Positions 1-6,270 of a DNA stretch of 7,873 nt are shown one piece after another. The translations under genes and the position numbers were made by a program. A model generated the notes under the pieces. It worked only from the letters and a program-made list of their open reading frames with translations. It did no database searches and was not told where the DNA came from. The stretch's first letter is position 1. Every line of letters begins with the position of its first letter. Source of the DNA: Nitrospirota bacterium (lineage in GTDB: Bacteria; Nitrospirota; Leptospirillia; Leptospirillales; Leptospirillaceae); NCBI GenBank assembly GCA_021828525.1, contig JAJZGM010000052.1, positions 1 to 7,873 of the forward strand, in the 5' to 3' direction.

Positions 1-479
1 TCCGATCTCTCTTCATCCCGGGCCCGGATGACGGAATTTGCGGCGACGATAGCTGACGCTCCGCAGATCGCCGTTCCTGTTCCGAGAAGCAGGGAGAGGC
101 TGTCCGGAAGGCCTTTCCGCCGTCCAATCCATACTGCGGCGCCGTAGACAAGGGCAATCACCAAAAGATCAAGCAGAAACCCCCGGGGGCCGACAGAGAG
201 GATGTCCCGGGGGGAAAAATCGAACCCCAGGCCGACGACGCCAAGGCGGAGGAGGCGGCGGAAGGAAAAATGGATCCCCGGATCGAACCGTCCATGGACG
301 GGGAGGAGGTTTCGGACGAGAGCCCCCAGCAGGATGGCCAGAAGAATCGGACCAGCCAGAACACTTCCAGTGAGGTGGCGGGACAGGAGACTCCCTTCGT
401 AGGCCAGGAGGGCCAGGACGACGGAGAGAAGGATTCCCGGAACAAGATGTGAAAGGCGGGGAGCCGATTTTGTCTCCAT
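1..479 (-). CDS. yeiH: YeiH/UPF0324 family putative sulfate exporter, N-terminal part (cut by window edge)
   Basis: The first 159 codons of a polytopic inner-membrane protein read from an ATG at 479 and continue past the left edge. Hydrophobic stretches lie near residues 12-27, 37-55, 76-86, 101-118 and 128-148. The region GTGTAICGASAI (133-144) and the preceding pattern LLRLGVVGLGFDFSPRDIL match the conserved core of the YeiH/UPF0324 family (Cons_hypoth698), as does the LVRNLLP segment near 54-60. The family is usually labelled a putative sulfate exporter; its substrate is poorly established, so the transport role is family knowledge only. The ATG has a modest AAGGA ribosome site six bases upstream and fits the family's short N-terminus. 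It is divergent from amgK across a 120-bp spacer and shows no functional link to it. No disruption is visible in the part seen. Confidence 0.88.
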   Translation of the reverse strand, partial: METKSAPRLSHLVPGILLSVVLALLAYEGSLLSRHLTGSVLAGPILLAILLGALVRNLLPVHGRFDPGIHFSFRRLLRLGVVGLGFDFSPRDILSVGPRGFLLDLLVIALVYGAAVWIGRRKGLPDSLSLLLGTGTAICGASAIVAANSVIRARDEERS

Positions 480-536
480 GGGAGGTCCTTCGGAATATGG
501 AGGTTGGAACCCGGGGCATAGCCATGTAGGATACCT

Positions 537-564
537 ATTGTACCGGGTTGGATCCGGGAGTCAC
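537..564 (-). promoter_or_regulatory. Candidate sigma-70-type promoter for the YeiH-family gene
   Basis: Read on the minus strand, GTGACT (564-559, four of six matches to TTGACA including TGAC) is followed after 16 bases by TACAAT (542-537, five of six matches to TATAAT). The -10 box ends 57 bases before the ATG at 479. This is an inference from consensus matching only. The same 480-599 spacer must also carry the plus-strand amgK promoter, for which I see no convincing pair of boxes. Confidence 0.35.
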
Positions 565-599
565 ATTGTCATTTCTAATAAAACCGAAAAGGAATCTGA

Positions 600-1664
600 A
601 TGGAAGGTGACTGGAAGGGGTTTGTCCGTGAATGGCTCGAAAGACAGGGTTTGACAGGGGGGTTTGACCGGACACCTCTGGCGGGTGATGCCTCCAATCG
701 GCAGTACTTTCGGGTGCATTTTTCGGACACCTCCCTTCCGACCGCCATCCTGATGGAGAAAAATGCCGGCGAGGGCTTCAAAAAATCGGAAGAGGCGGTC
801 TCGGGAACCGGAGAGGGTCCTCCGGGAGATCCCTTCATTCTGATCGCCCGCTTTCTGCGGGATCGGGGGATCCCCGCCCCGGCCCTCTATCAATTCCGGC
901 AGGATGGTTCCCTCATCCTTCAGGAGGATCTGGGAGACCAGACCCTCCATGGGAGGTTGGCCGGAGAGCCCGGGGAAACGGACCCATTAACCGGGAAGGT
1001 CGTCTCTCTTCTGGTCAGTCTCCAGAAGCTCTCCTGGAAGGAAGGGTTGCCCTGGCTCTCCGGGCGAACCTTTAGCCGGGAGCTGATCCGGTGGGAGTTC
1101 GAACATTTCATCGAGTACGGTCTGAGCGGAACTCCCGCAAGAACCTTTGCCAGGATCCAGGAGGACTTCGATCGGGAATCGGACCTCCTTGCGGGCGATA
1201 CCCCTCCGGTTCCGGTTCACAGGGACTACCACTCCCGCAACCTCATGGTACGAGACGACGGAGAACTGGGTCTGATCGATTTCCAGGATCTTCTGCTGGG
1301 ATCTCCCTTTTATGATCTGGCGTCCTTTCTTTTCGACGCCTACCGGACTCTTCCGATGGAGACGATCCGGCACTGGCTCTCCCACTACCGGGAGATGGCG
1401 GTCGAGGAAGGAATCCTTTCCCCCGCCCTTTCCACGGAAGCGGCGGAGTCCTCCCTTTTCCGACACGCCTTCCAGCGAAATCTCAAGGCCTGCGGCCGTT
1501 TTTTCTATATCGCCGATGTCAAGGGGAATCCTTCCTTTCTCCCCTCCGTTGCCCAGACTCACAGAAATCTCGAAAGACTCGCGGAAGCCCTTCCCGAGCT
1601 GGCGTCAGTCTATGAGCGCATCCGTCCCCATCTTCGAAGGCCTCAGGAAGGACAGGGAGTGTGA
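600..1664 (+). CDS. amgK: AmgK-like N-acetylmuramate/N-acetylglucosamine anomeric kinase (aminoglycoside phosphotransferase fold)
   Basis: A 354-residue cytoplasmic kinase of the APH/choline-kinase fold. The nucleotide-binding lobe has GDASNRQYFRV (29-39) and a hinge-like LILQEDLGD (105-113). The catalytic loop is VHRDYHSRNLMV (206-217), with the H207-x-D209 pair and N214. The metal-binding Asp is D227 in LIDFQD, followed by GSPFYDLAS. These are hallmarks of COG3178 phosphotransferases; the characterised member AmgK phosphorylates MurNAc (and GlcNAc) at C1 during peptidoglycan recycling. Length matches the family. The ATG at 600 is preceded by AAGGA (589-593) at a six-base spacing. It overlaps the uridylyltransferase gene by four bases (GTGA), the amgK-murU pairing seen in pseudomonads, and this context turns a generic phosphotransferase call into AmgK. 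Substrate is inferred, not shown; a less specific small-molecule kinase remains possible. Confidence 0.85.
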   Translation: MEGDWKGFVREWLERQGLTGGFDRTPLAGDASNRQYFRVHFSDTSLPTAILMEKNAGEGFKKSEEAVSGTGEGPPGDPFILIARFLRDRGIPAPALYQFRQDGSLILQEDLGDQTLHGRLAGEPGETDPLTGKVVSLLVSLQKLSWKEGLPWLSGRTFSRELIRWEFEHFIEYGLSGTPARTFARIQEDFDRESDLLAGDTPPVPVHRDYHSRNLMVRDDGELGLIDFQDLLLGSPFYDLASFLFDAYRTLPMETIRHWLSHYREMAVEEGILSPALSTEAAESSLFRHAFQRNLKACGRFFYIADVKGNPSFLPSVAQTHRNLERLAEALPELASVYERIRPHLRRPQEGQGV

Positions 1665-2395
1665 GGATCTGTGGATTTATCCTGGCGGCGGGACTCGGGA
1701 CGAGGCTTCGCCCGCTTTTTCCCGACCAGCCGAAGCCACTCGTCCCCCTGGGAGGCCGCCCCGCCATTTCATGGGCCCTTTCGTTTCTGGAAAGCTGCAA
1801 AGTTTCGCGTGTGATCGTCAATACCCATTACCGGAGGGAGAGGATGAGGGAGGCTCTTCCCCGCCTCGTTCCACCGGGAGTCGATCTTGTCCTCTCGGAG
1901 GAGGAATCCCTTTTGGGAACGGGAGGCGGCATCCTGAACGCCAGGGAGCATTTCCGGGGATTCGACTGGCTGGTGGTTGTCAATGCGGACATATTGGCCG
2001 ATCTTCGTCCCGCCCCGCATTTTCGCCGCGCGATGAAAGAGCGGGCCGATGTTCATCTGGTCCTCTCGACCCGGGGACCAGAGTCGGAAAGGGGGCGAAT
2101 CGGACTTCGTCCTTCCGGGAATCTCTGGTTCGGGGGGGAAGAACGGGAGCCGGGCATACGGTCGGGGATCTTCCTGGGAATCCATTTTGTCCGGCCGTGG
2201 GTCTTCGAGGGGTTCGCTCTGGAAGGAGCTCCTTCGGTCATCGACCTCTACCGGAAGATGAGGGGGGAGGGGCTCCGGATCCGGGGGAGCTTCACCCGGG
2301 CTTTTTGGATCGATCTGGGAACGGAAGATGGATTCCGGCGCGCACTCGAACATCTTGCACCTCCTCCGGGAAAAGGCCCCGGGGCGGGGGGGTGA
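1661..2395 (+). CDS. murU: MurU-like N-acetylmuramate-1-phosphate uridylyltransferase
   Basis: A 244-residue sugar-nucleotidyltransferase. Its signature GLGTRLRPL (11-19) is followed by PKPLVPLGGRP (24-34), the nucleotide-binding core of this superfamily. LGTGGGI (85-91) and VVNAD with D110 match the nucleotide and Mg2+ sites, and FWIDLGT (215-221, D218) supplies the second metal Asp. MurU converts MurNAc-1-phosphate and UTP into UDP-MurNAc, so amgK-murU feeds recycled MurNAc back into the precursor pool. Translation starts at GTG 1661, inside the end of amgK, with AAGGA (1648-1652) eight bases upstream, so the two are probably coupled. Generic glucose- or mannose-1-phosphate nucleotidyltransferases share these motifs, so the MurU name rests on small size and on amgK and anmK neighbours. 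The last 34 codons are also covered antisense by the end of anmK. Confidence 0.83.
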   Translation: MRICGFILAAGLGTRLRPLFPDQPKPLVPLGGRPAISWALSFLESCKVSRVIVNTHYRRERMREALPRLVPPGVDLVLSEEESLLGTGGGILNAREHFRGFDWLVVVNADILADLRPAPHFRRAMKERADVHLVLSTRGPESERGRIGLRPSGNLWFGGEEREPGIRSGIFLGIHFVRPWVFEGFALEGAPSVIDLYRKMRGEGLRIRGSFTRAFWIDLGTEDGFRRALEHLAPPPGKGPGAGG

Positions 2396-3575
2396 TCTGT
2401 CCGAGAACGGTCTCCTCCCGGGCGCCCGTCACGGTCCTGATCGATCCGGGACGCCCGGAAAGTGTCAGAAGCGCCAGGTAGGCAAAGGCTACAGATTCGA
2501 TGGCCTGAGAGGGGAGACCGAAATCTCCCGATTCCCGGACCGGAATTCCCGTCATGAACGCGATCCGCTCCATCAGAAAGCGGTTCCGAACGCCTCCTCC
2601 CCCTGCGATCATGAGCTGTGGGAGAACGGGAAGGAATCCGAGAGAGCTCCGGATCCCCTCGGAGGTCAGCTCGGTCAGCGTGGCCAGAATATCATTCGCC
2701 CGTTCGGATGGGTTGATTCCGAACGACCGGAGCCTTCCCATGATCTCGGAGAGTCGTCCTTCGCCCCATTCCTCCCGGCCGGTGGATTTGGGGGGGATCC
2801 GGGAAAAATAGGGGTCGGCGGTCAGGGCTTCGAAGAGAGGCCGGATCACCGTCCCCTTTCTGGCACGTCTCCCGTCCGTATCCACCTGTTCCCGGCCTCC
2901 GGTCAGGGCAAGGATGGCGAGGTCTAGGAGCATGTTCCCCGGACCGGTATCAAAGGCCAGGACCGGATCGTCCCTCCCGGGGGCAGGGAGATAGGTCAGA
3001 TTGGCGATGCCCCCGATGTTCAGAAAGGCCCGGTCCTCCGAGGCGCTGAAGACCGCCCGGTGGAGGATGGGCGCAAGCGGGGCTCCGGAGCCTCCGGCGG
3101 CCACATCTGCCCCACGGAACTGGGTGATGACCGGAACGCCGAAGGTCCGGGCCAGTGGAAATGGATCGGAAAACTGGTAGGAAACCCCGTCCACCTCCGG
3201 GGAGCCGGAAAGAAAATCGAGAGAGTGCGGGACCGGATGATGACGGATCGTGACCCCGTGCGTTCCGATGGCGCAAAGGGTCCCGGGTGAAATCCCGGCC
3301 TTTTCGAGGAGACTTTCTCCCAGCCGGATCTCCGTCCTGGAGAGGAGGCTGGCCAGATCGGGCATGAACCGGGAGGGGTCGGCCAGTGGATCTCGGCCTG
3401 CGATCCAGCGTTTCATGTCCTGCCTGAAGGAGGGCGCAAAGGGAGACTCTTCGAAGGCCAGTAGACGGACAGTTCCATTTTCGACGGCAATCAGAGACCC
3501 GTCAATTCCATCGAGGGAGGTTCCACACATGAAGCCCAGTGACAGAAGGGGTGGCCTTCCGGATTTTTCGTCCAT
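2292..3575 (-). CDS. anmK: Anhydro-N-acetylmuramic acid kinase
   Basis: A 427-residue kinase that opens the 1,6-anhydro ring of anhMurNAc and phosphorylates it to MurNAc-6-phosphate in the cytoplasm. Family motifs appear in order: GFMCGTSLDGID (14-25, ATP site), GTHGVTIRHHP (104-114), FRGADVAAGGSGAPLAP (153-169, with D157 the likely catalytic base), NIGGIANLTYLP (186-197), FDTGPGNMLLD (208-218), PKSTGREEW (262-270), AGGGGVRNRFL (324-334), GLPSQAIESVAFA (353-365) and TVTGAREETVLGQI (381-394). The ATG at 3575 has GGAGA a few bases upstream and leaves a normal short N-terminus. Known members are roughly 370-390 residues and end close to the VLGQI-type strand. Here 33 more residues follow, all encoded antisense to the end of murU. 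Its product needs a MurNAc-6-phosphate phosphatase (MupP) to reach AmgK; none is in the window. Confidence 0.95.
   Translation of the reverse strand: MDEKSGRPPLLSLGFMCGTSLDGIDGSLIAVENGTVRLLAFEESPFAPSFRQDMKRWIAGRDPLADPSRFMPDLASLLSRTEIRLGESLLEKAGISPGTLCAIGTHGVTIRHHPVPHSLDFLSGSPEVDGVSYQFSDPFPLARTFGVPVITQFRGADVAAGGSGAPLAPILHRAVFSASEDRAFLNIGGIANLTYLPAPGRDDPVLAFDTGPGNMLLDLAILALTGGREQVDTDGRRARKGTVIRPLFEALTADPYFSRIPPKSTGREEWGEGRLSEIMGRLRSFGINPSERANDILATLTELTSEGIRSSLGFLPVLPQLMIAGGGGVRNRFLMERIAFMTGIPVRESGDFGLPSQAIESVAFAYLALLTLSGRPGSIRTVTGAREETVLGQITPPPRGLFPEEVQDVRVRAGIHLPFPDRSKKPG
3515..3520 (+). promoter_or_regulatory. Ribosome binding site that favours the 3529 start of engB
   Basis: GGGAGG sits eight bases before the ATG at 3529, a strong Shine-Dalgarno match at good spacing. 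The only later in-frame ATG (3607) has no purine-rich site before it. The motif lies within the antisense coding sequence of anmK, so coincidence cannot be excluded. Confidence 0.55.
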
Positions 3576-4203
3576 CTTTCTCCTTTCCGTTGCCAGTCCG
3601 TCTCAAATGCCGGCCCCCGGGGTTTCAGGGATCATCGGACTCGCCGGCCGTTCCAATGTCGGCAAGTCCTCCCTCATCAACCGACTGGCCGGAGCCCATC
3701 GTCTCGCCAGGACGGGGAAGCGCCCCGGGGCCACCACCCTCCCCAATCTCTACAGGATCATGACGGGGGGATACTTTCTGGATTTTCCCGGCTACGGGTA
3801 CATGAACCGCAGCCAGGGCATGAAGAAGACCTCCCAGGACATTTCGACAATCCTGGTGGAGGCCCGCCAGGACATCTCGGCAATCCTTCTCTGCGTCGAC
3901 ATCCGTCGGGAGGTTCTTCCTGCCGACCAGGAGGCGGCCCGGTGGTTTCTGTCCCGTGGCCTTCCTGTGGCACTGGTCCTGACGAAGCTTGACACTCTTT
4001 CAGGAAACGGACGTACGGCAATGATCCGCAACTGGAAACGATGGATCGAAGAGGAGAATGCCGAAGGAATTCTGGGGCTTTATCCCGTCAGTGCCCGGAG
4101 TGGGGAGGGGATCCCGGAAGTCGCCGCCCTTGTCGGAAGGATTCTTGCCGGGTTTCCGGGACCAGAGGGGGAGGCTACCGGGGAAGAATGTCTCCCGTCG
4201 TGA
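3529..4203 (+). CDS. engB: Ribosome biogenesis GTP-binding protein EngB (YihA/YsxC)
   Basis: A 224-residue TrmE-Era-EngA-EngB-Septin type GTPase, needed for late assembly of the large ribosomal subunit in bacteria where it has been studied. Motifs are G1 GRSNVGKSS (40-48), the switch I region PGATTL (66-71, with the G2 Thr), G3 in FLDFPGYGY (83-91), G4 TKLD (152-155) and G5 in PVSARSGEGI (186-195). The DxPGYGY motif is diagnostic of EngB. I chose ATG 3529 for two reasons. It has a strong ribosome site, and residues 18-29, including SVASPSQMP before the G1 loop, resemble the conserved N-terminal strand of known EngB proteins, which ATG 3607 (198 residues) would remove. The chosen start overlaps the beginning of divergent anmK by 47 bp. 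The 3' end overlaps the SurA-like gene tail to tail by 29 bp. Confidence 0.93.
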   Translation: MKPSDRRGGLPDFSSIFLLSVASPSQMPAPGVSGIIGLAGRSNVGKSSLINRLAGAHRLARTGKRPGATTLPNLYRIMTGGYFLDFPGYGYMNRSQGMKKTSQDISTILVEARQDISAILLCVDIRREVLPADQEAARWFLSRGLPVALVLTKLDTLSGNGRTAMIRNWKRWIEEENAEGILGLYPVSARSGEGIPEVAALVGRILAGFPGPEGEATGEECLPS

Positions 4204-5251
4204 CACCGGTGGTTCCTGTCCCGTTATCCCGCTTTGCATAGATGGCGACGTACGAATGGGCCCGGAGCTTTTCAAGCCAGAGCCGTATCCGTTTTTCCGT
4301 CGTCTTCTTTGTCAGTTTGTTCAGGATGGACTGTTTGATGTCGTCGAACTTCTGGTAAGGCTGGTCCTCCCGTTTCAGGACTTTGATGATGTAAAAGCCC
4401 CGGGCGGTCCGGATCAGGCCGCTGGCGTGGCCGACAGGAAGAGAAAAGGCTGGTCCGATGAGCTCGGGGAGAAGCTGGTCCTTGGTCAGGTCTCCCAGGA
4501 GCCCTCCCGATTCGGCGTTCGGCCCCTGGGATTCCGACCCCGCCAGCATTTCAAAGTCATCACCTCGCCCGATCTGATGCAGGACATGCTGGCCTCTTTT
4601 CTCGATCTCGGCCACCTGGGAGGGCGTCGCGTTTTCCGGGATGGAGAGAAAAATGTCGGCCAGAGTGACATGGCCCGGAAGCCGGTAGCTGTCCCTGTGT
4701 TTGAGAAAGTAGTCCCGCACCTCCTCCGGGCTGATGACAACCGTCGAGCGGACCTCCTGGTTGACAAGCTTCATGACTGTCAGCTGTTTCTTGAGCTTAT
4801 GGCGGTATTGCTGGAAGGTCAGGCCCTGGGTCGCCAGGGCATTTTCAAGCTGCCACTTTTCCGTGATGTTGTTCTTCTGCATGATGTCGTTGATGGCCCG
4901 GTCCACCTCGTCGTCCGTTACGGAAAGGCCGATCCTGTCGGCCTCTTCGAGCTCGAGCCGCTCATTGATCTTTTTCATCATGACATTGTATTCGAGCGAG
5001 GCGATCAGCTGGCGATAGGCCCGTCCCTGGTAGGCGGCATGAAGCTTTTCGAAGGTGGGCTTGAGCTCCCGGTCGATTTCGCTTTTCGTGATGGAGTGAT
5101 GGTTGACGACCGCCATGACGCTGTCGATCAGGACACCTTTGGCGGCCTGGGCGTCCATCACTCCCGAGATCGTGATGATGACGGGAAATAACCCAAGAGT
5201 CAGGAATCTTCCCAGGGAGAACCTGTCATGGTCGGGTCGGAACTGGTCCAA
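4175..5251 (-). CDS. SurA-like periplasmic chaperone with one degenerate parvulin domain
   Basis: A 358-residue exported protein. It has a Sec signal (charged start, hydrophobic core 17-32) and a signal peptidase I site at AQA-AKG after residue 36. Residues 40-185 match the SurA N-terminal chaperone domain: MAVVNHHSITKSEID (46-60) and the helical segment through EVRSTVVISPEEV. A parvulin-like domain follows (about 192-292, GG at 249-250), then a C-terminal helix (about 305-332). SurA escorts outer-membrane proteins across the periplasm. E. coli SurA (about 430 residues) has two parvulin domains; this has one. Both active-site histidines are replaced (D199 and Y287), so isomerase activity is doubtful. 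The start is TTG 5251, with GAGG six bases upstream and no suitable in-frame ATG before the signal core. It lies 89 bp after the second foldase gene and probably has its own promoter. Confidence 0.88.
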   Translation of the reverse strand: MDQFRPDHDRFSLGRFLTLGLFPVIITISGVMDAQAAKGVLIDSVMAVVNHHSITKSEIDRELKPTFEKLHAAYQGRAYRQLIASLEYNVMMKKINERLELEEADRIGLSVTDDEVDRAINDIMQKNNITEKWQLENALATQGLTFQQYRHKLKKQLTVMKLVNQEVRSTVVISPEEVRDYFLKHRDSYRLPGHVTLADIFLSIPENATPSQVAEIEKRGQHVLHQIGRGDDFEMLAGSESQGPNAESGGLLGDLTKDQLLPELIGPAFSLPVGHASGLIRTARGFYIIKVLKREDQPYQKFDDIKQSILNKLTKKTTEKRIRLWLEKLRAHSYVAIYAKRDNGTGTTGVTTGDILPR

Positions 5252-5257
5252 TGGTTT

Positions 5258-5261
5258 CCTC
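5258..5261 (-). promoter_or_regulatory. Ribosome binding site for the TTG start of the SurA-like gene
   Basis: On the minus strand GAGG (5261-5258) lies six bases before TTG 5251. It supports this rare start codon, which yields a complete signal peptide. The ATG at 5229 nearby is out of frame. Confidence 0.6.
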
Positions 5262-5295
5262 GAAAAAGAAGGTCTCAGAAAGTTATCTTTCCCGG

Positions 5296-5301
5296 ATTAT
5301 A
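5296..5301 (-). promoter_or_regulatory. Candidate -10 box of an internal promoter before the SurA-like gene
   Basis: A perfect TATAAT reads on the minus strand (5301-5296) in the 89-bp gap between the second foldase gene and the SurA-like gene, directly preceded by TG. An AT-rich stretch in an otherwise GC-rich sequence makes chance less likely. The -35 region at 17 bases is weak (TATGCA, three of six matches). Predicted transcription would start near 5289, giving a leader of about 37 bases. This is inference from consensus matching. Confidence 0.5.
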
Positions 5302-5340
5302 CATGATTGCCGCCCTCATGCATACGGGAGCCAACGGGAA

Positions 5341-6270
5341 TCAGGAGCCGTTGACGGAAAGAAGAGGCCGGTACCGCGGAAGAATGATCAGCGGATGTTG
5401 TTGAAGCTCCTTCGAGATCCAGTCTCCGAGCTCTTTCTTCCTGATCTTTCTGATCATCCTTTTCCGGATAGAGGCCTTCACATTGGAAAAGGAGCGGACA
5501 TGAGCGGGCATGAGCGAGACCAGTTTCAGGATGTGGTATCCATAGGGAGAGGAAATCAGGGGACTGACTTCCCCGGGCTTCATCGAAAAGACCCTGTTGA
5601 AGGGAGCCGGCATCTCTCCCATGGCGAAGGGGGGGAGAAGGCCTCCCTTTTTTCCTTCGGGAGAGAGTGACTTGGCCTTTGCAAGGGCGGAAAAGGAATT
5701 TCCTGCGGCGAGGGCCGCAAGAATCGCCTTCCCCTCTTCCTCCGAGCGCACAACGATATCTTTCACAACCGCCCGCTCAGGAACGGTAAAGTGGACCAGA
5801 TTCCTTTTATAGACAGCCTTGAGCTCCTTCAGGGTCACTTCGTGAGCCGGAGCCACCTCCTTCGCGGCCTTTTCCAGCAGAAGCTTCCGTCTCACCAGGG
5901 AGTCCGGAGGAACATAGGGGGAGCGGGAGGAGGAGGGGGCGCTCCTCTTTGCGAGACGCTTCCTTTCTTCATCGACCTCTTCGGGGGTGACCTCCAGACC
6001 GATTTTTTCCGCTCGTTCTTCCAGAAGACGGTCATAGACCGTTTCCCGAAGAACAAGACTCGCCAGGACCGGCGACCATGTGTCGAGAGGGCGGGTGGTC
6101 AGGTTGTCGAGACCGATGAAGCGTGCTGTCTCACGCAGATCCGTTGAAGAAATGGGTTTCCCCGAAAGGGTGGCGACCACACCTTCCGGGGAATGGTTGA
6201 CCCTGTGGCAGGAAGGGAGCAAAAAGATCAGTCCCGCAAAAAGGAGATGCCGGAAATTCCTTGGGATCAT
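5341..6270 (-). CDS. Parvulin-family (PpiC-type) foldase lipoprotein, second of the tandem pair
   Basis: A 309-residue predicted lipoprotein. The signal MIPRNFRHLLFAGLIF ends in the lipobox-like LPSC with C21 as the lipidated residue; Pro at -2 is slightly unusual. His at +2 rather than Asp suggests outer-membrane sorting if E. coli rules apply. Residues about 28-155 form a helical SurA_N/PrsA-like region with a basic, Ser/Pro-rich insert near 104-124. A parvulin domain follows (about 162-253), with GG at 209-210 and the ending SPYGYHILKL (241-250). H246 is the conserved second active-site histidine; the first is replaced by D171. Parvulins isomerise peptidyl-proline bonds and PrsA-type members act as foldases at the membrane. 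The ATG start overlaps the stop of the upstream foldase as ATGA and has only a weak ribosome site, which points to translational coupling. Confidence 0.85.
   Translation of the reverse strand: MIPRNFRHLLFAGLIFLLPSCHRVNHSPEGVVATLSGKPISSTDLRETARFIGLDNLTTRPLDTWSPVLASLVLRETVYDRLLEERAEKIGLEVTPEEVDEERKRLAKRSAPSSSRSPYVPPDSLVRRKLLLEKAAKEVAPAHEVTLKELKAVYKRNLVHFTVPERAVVKDIVVRSEEEGKAILAALAAGNSFSALAKAKSLSPEGKKGGLLPPFAMGEMPAPFNRVFSMKPGEVSPLISSPYGYHILKLVSLMPAHVRSFSNVKASIRKRMIRKIRKKELGDWISKELQQHPLIILPRYRPLLSVNGS

Noticed and set aside
480..599. A small gene or RNA in the spacer between the YeiH-family gene and amgK
   Set aside because: I see no start with a ribosome site leading to a plausible small protein and no structured RNA motif. 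The spacer is adequately explained by two divergent promoters and leaders.
2375..2384. A short GC-only palindrome near the murU end, considered as a terminator
   Set aside because: It has no loop and no following T-run on either strand, and lies inside coding sequence.
1312..2481. A 389-codon plus-strand frame crossing amgK, murU and the end of anmK
   Set aside because: It is Arg/Pro/Ser/Gly-rich, typical of out-of-frame GC-rich sequence, and runs through three genes with strong family motifs in other frames.
3250..3528. A longer EngB start at 3250 giving 317 residues
   Set aside because: The extra 93 residues are antisense to well-conserved anmK sequence, have no EngB similarity and would make the protein far longer than the family. 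ATG 3529 has the better ribosome site.
4058..5191. A 377-codon open frame on the plus strand antisense to the SurA-like gene
   Set aside because: Its translation has no recognisable motif, while the opposite strand encodes a clear signal peptide, SurA_N domain and parvulin fold. Long antisense frames are common in GC-rich genes that avoid TTA, CTA and TCA in the matching phase.
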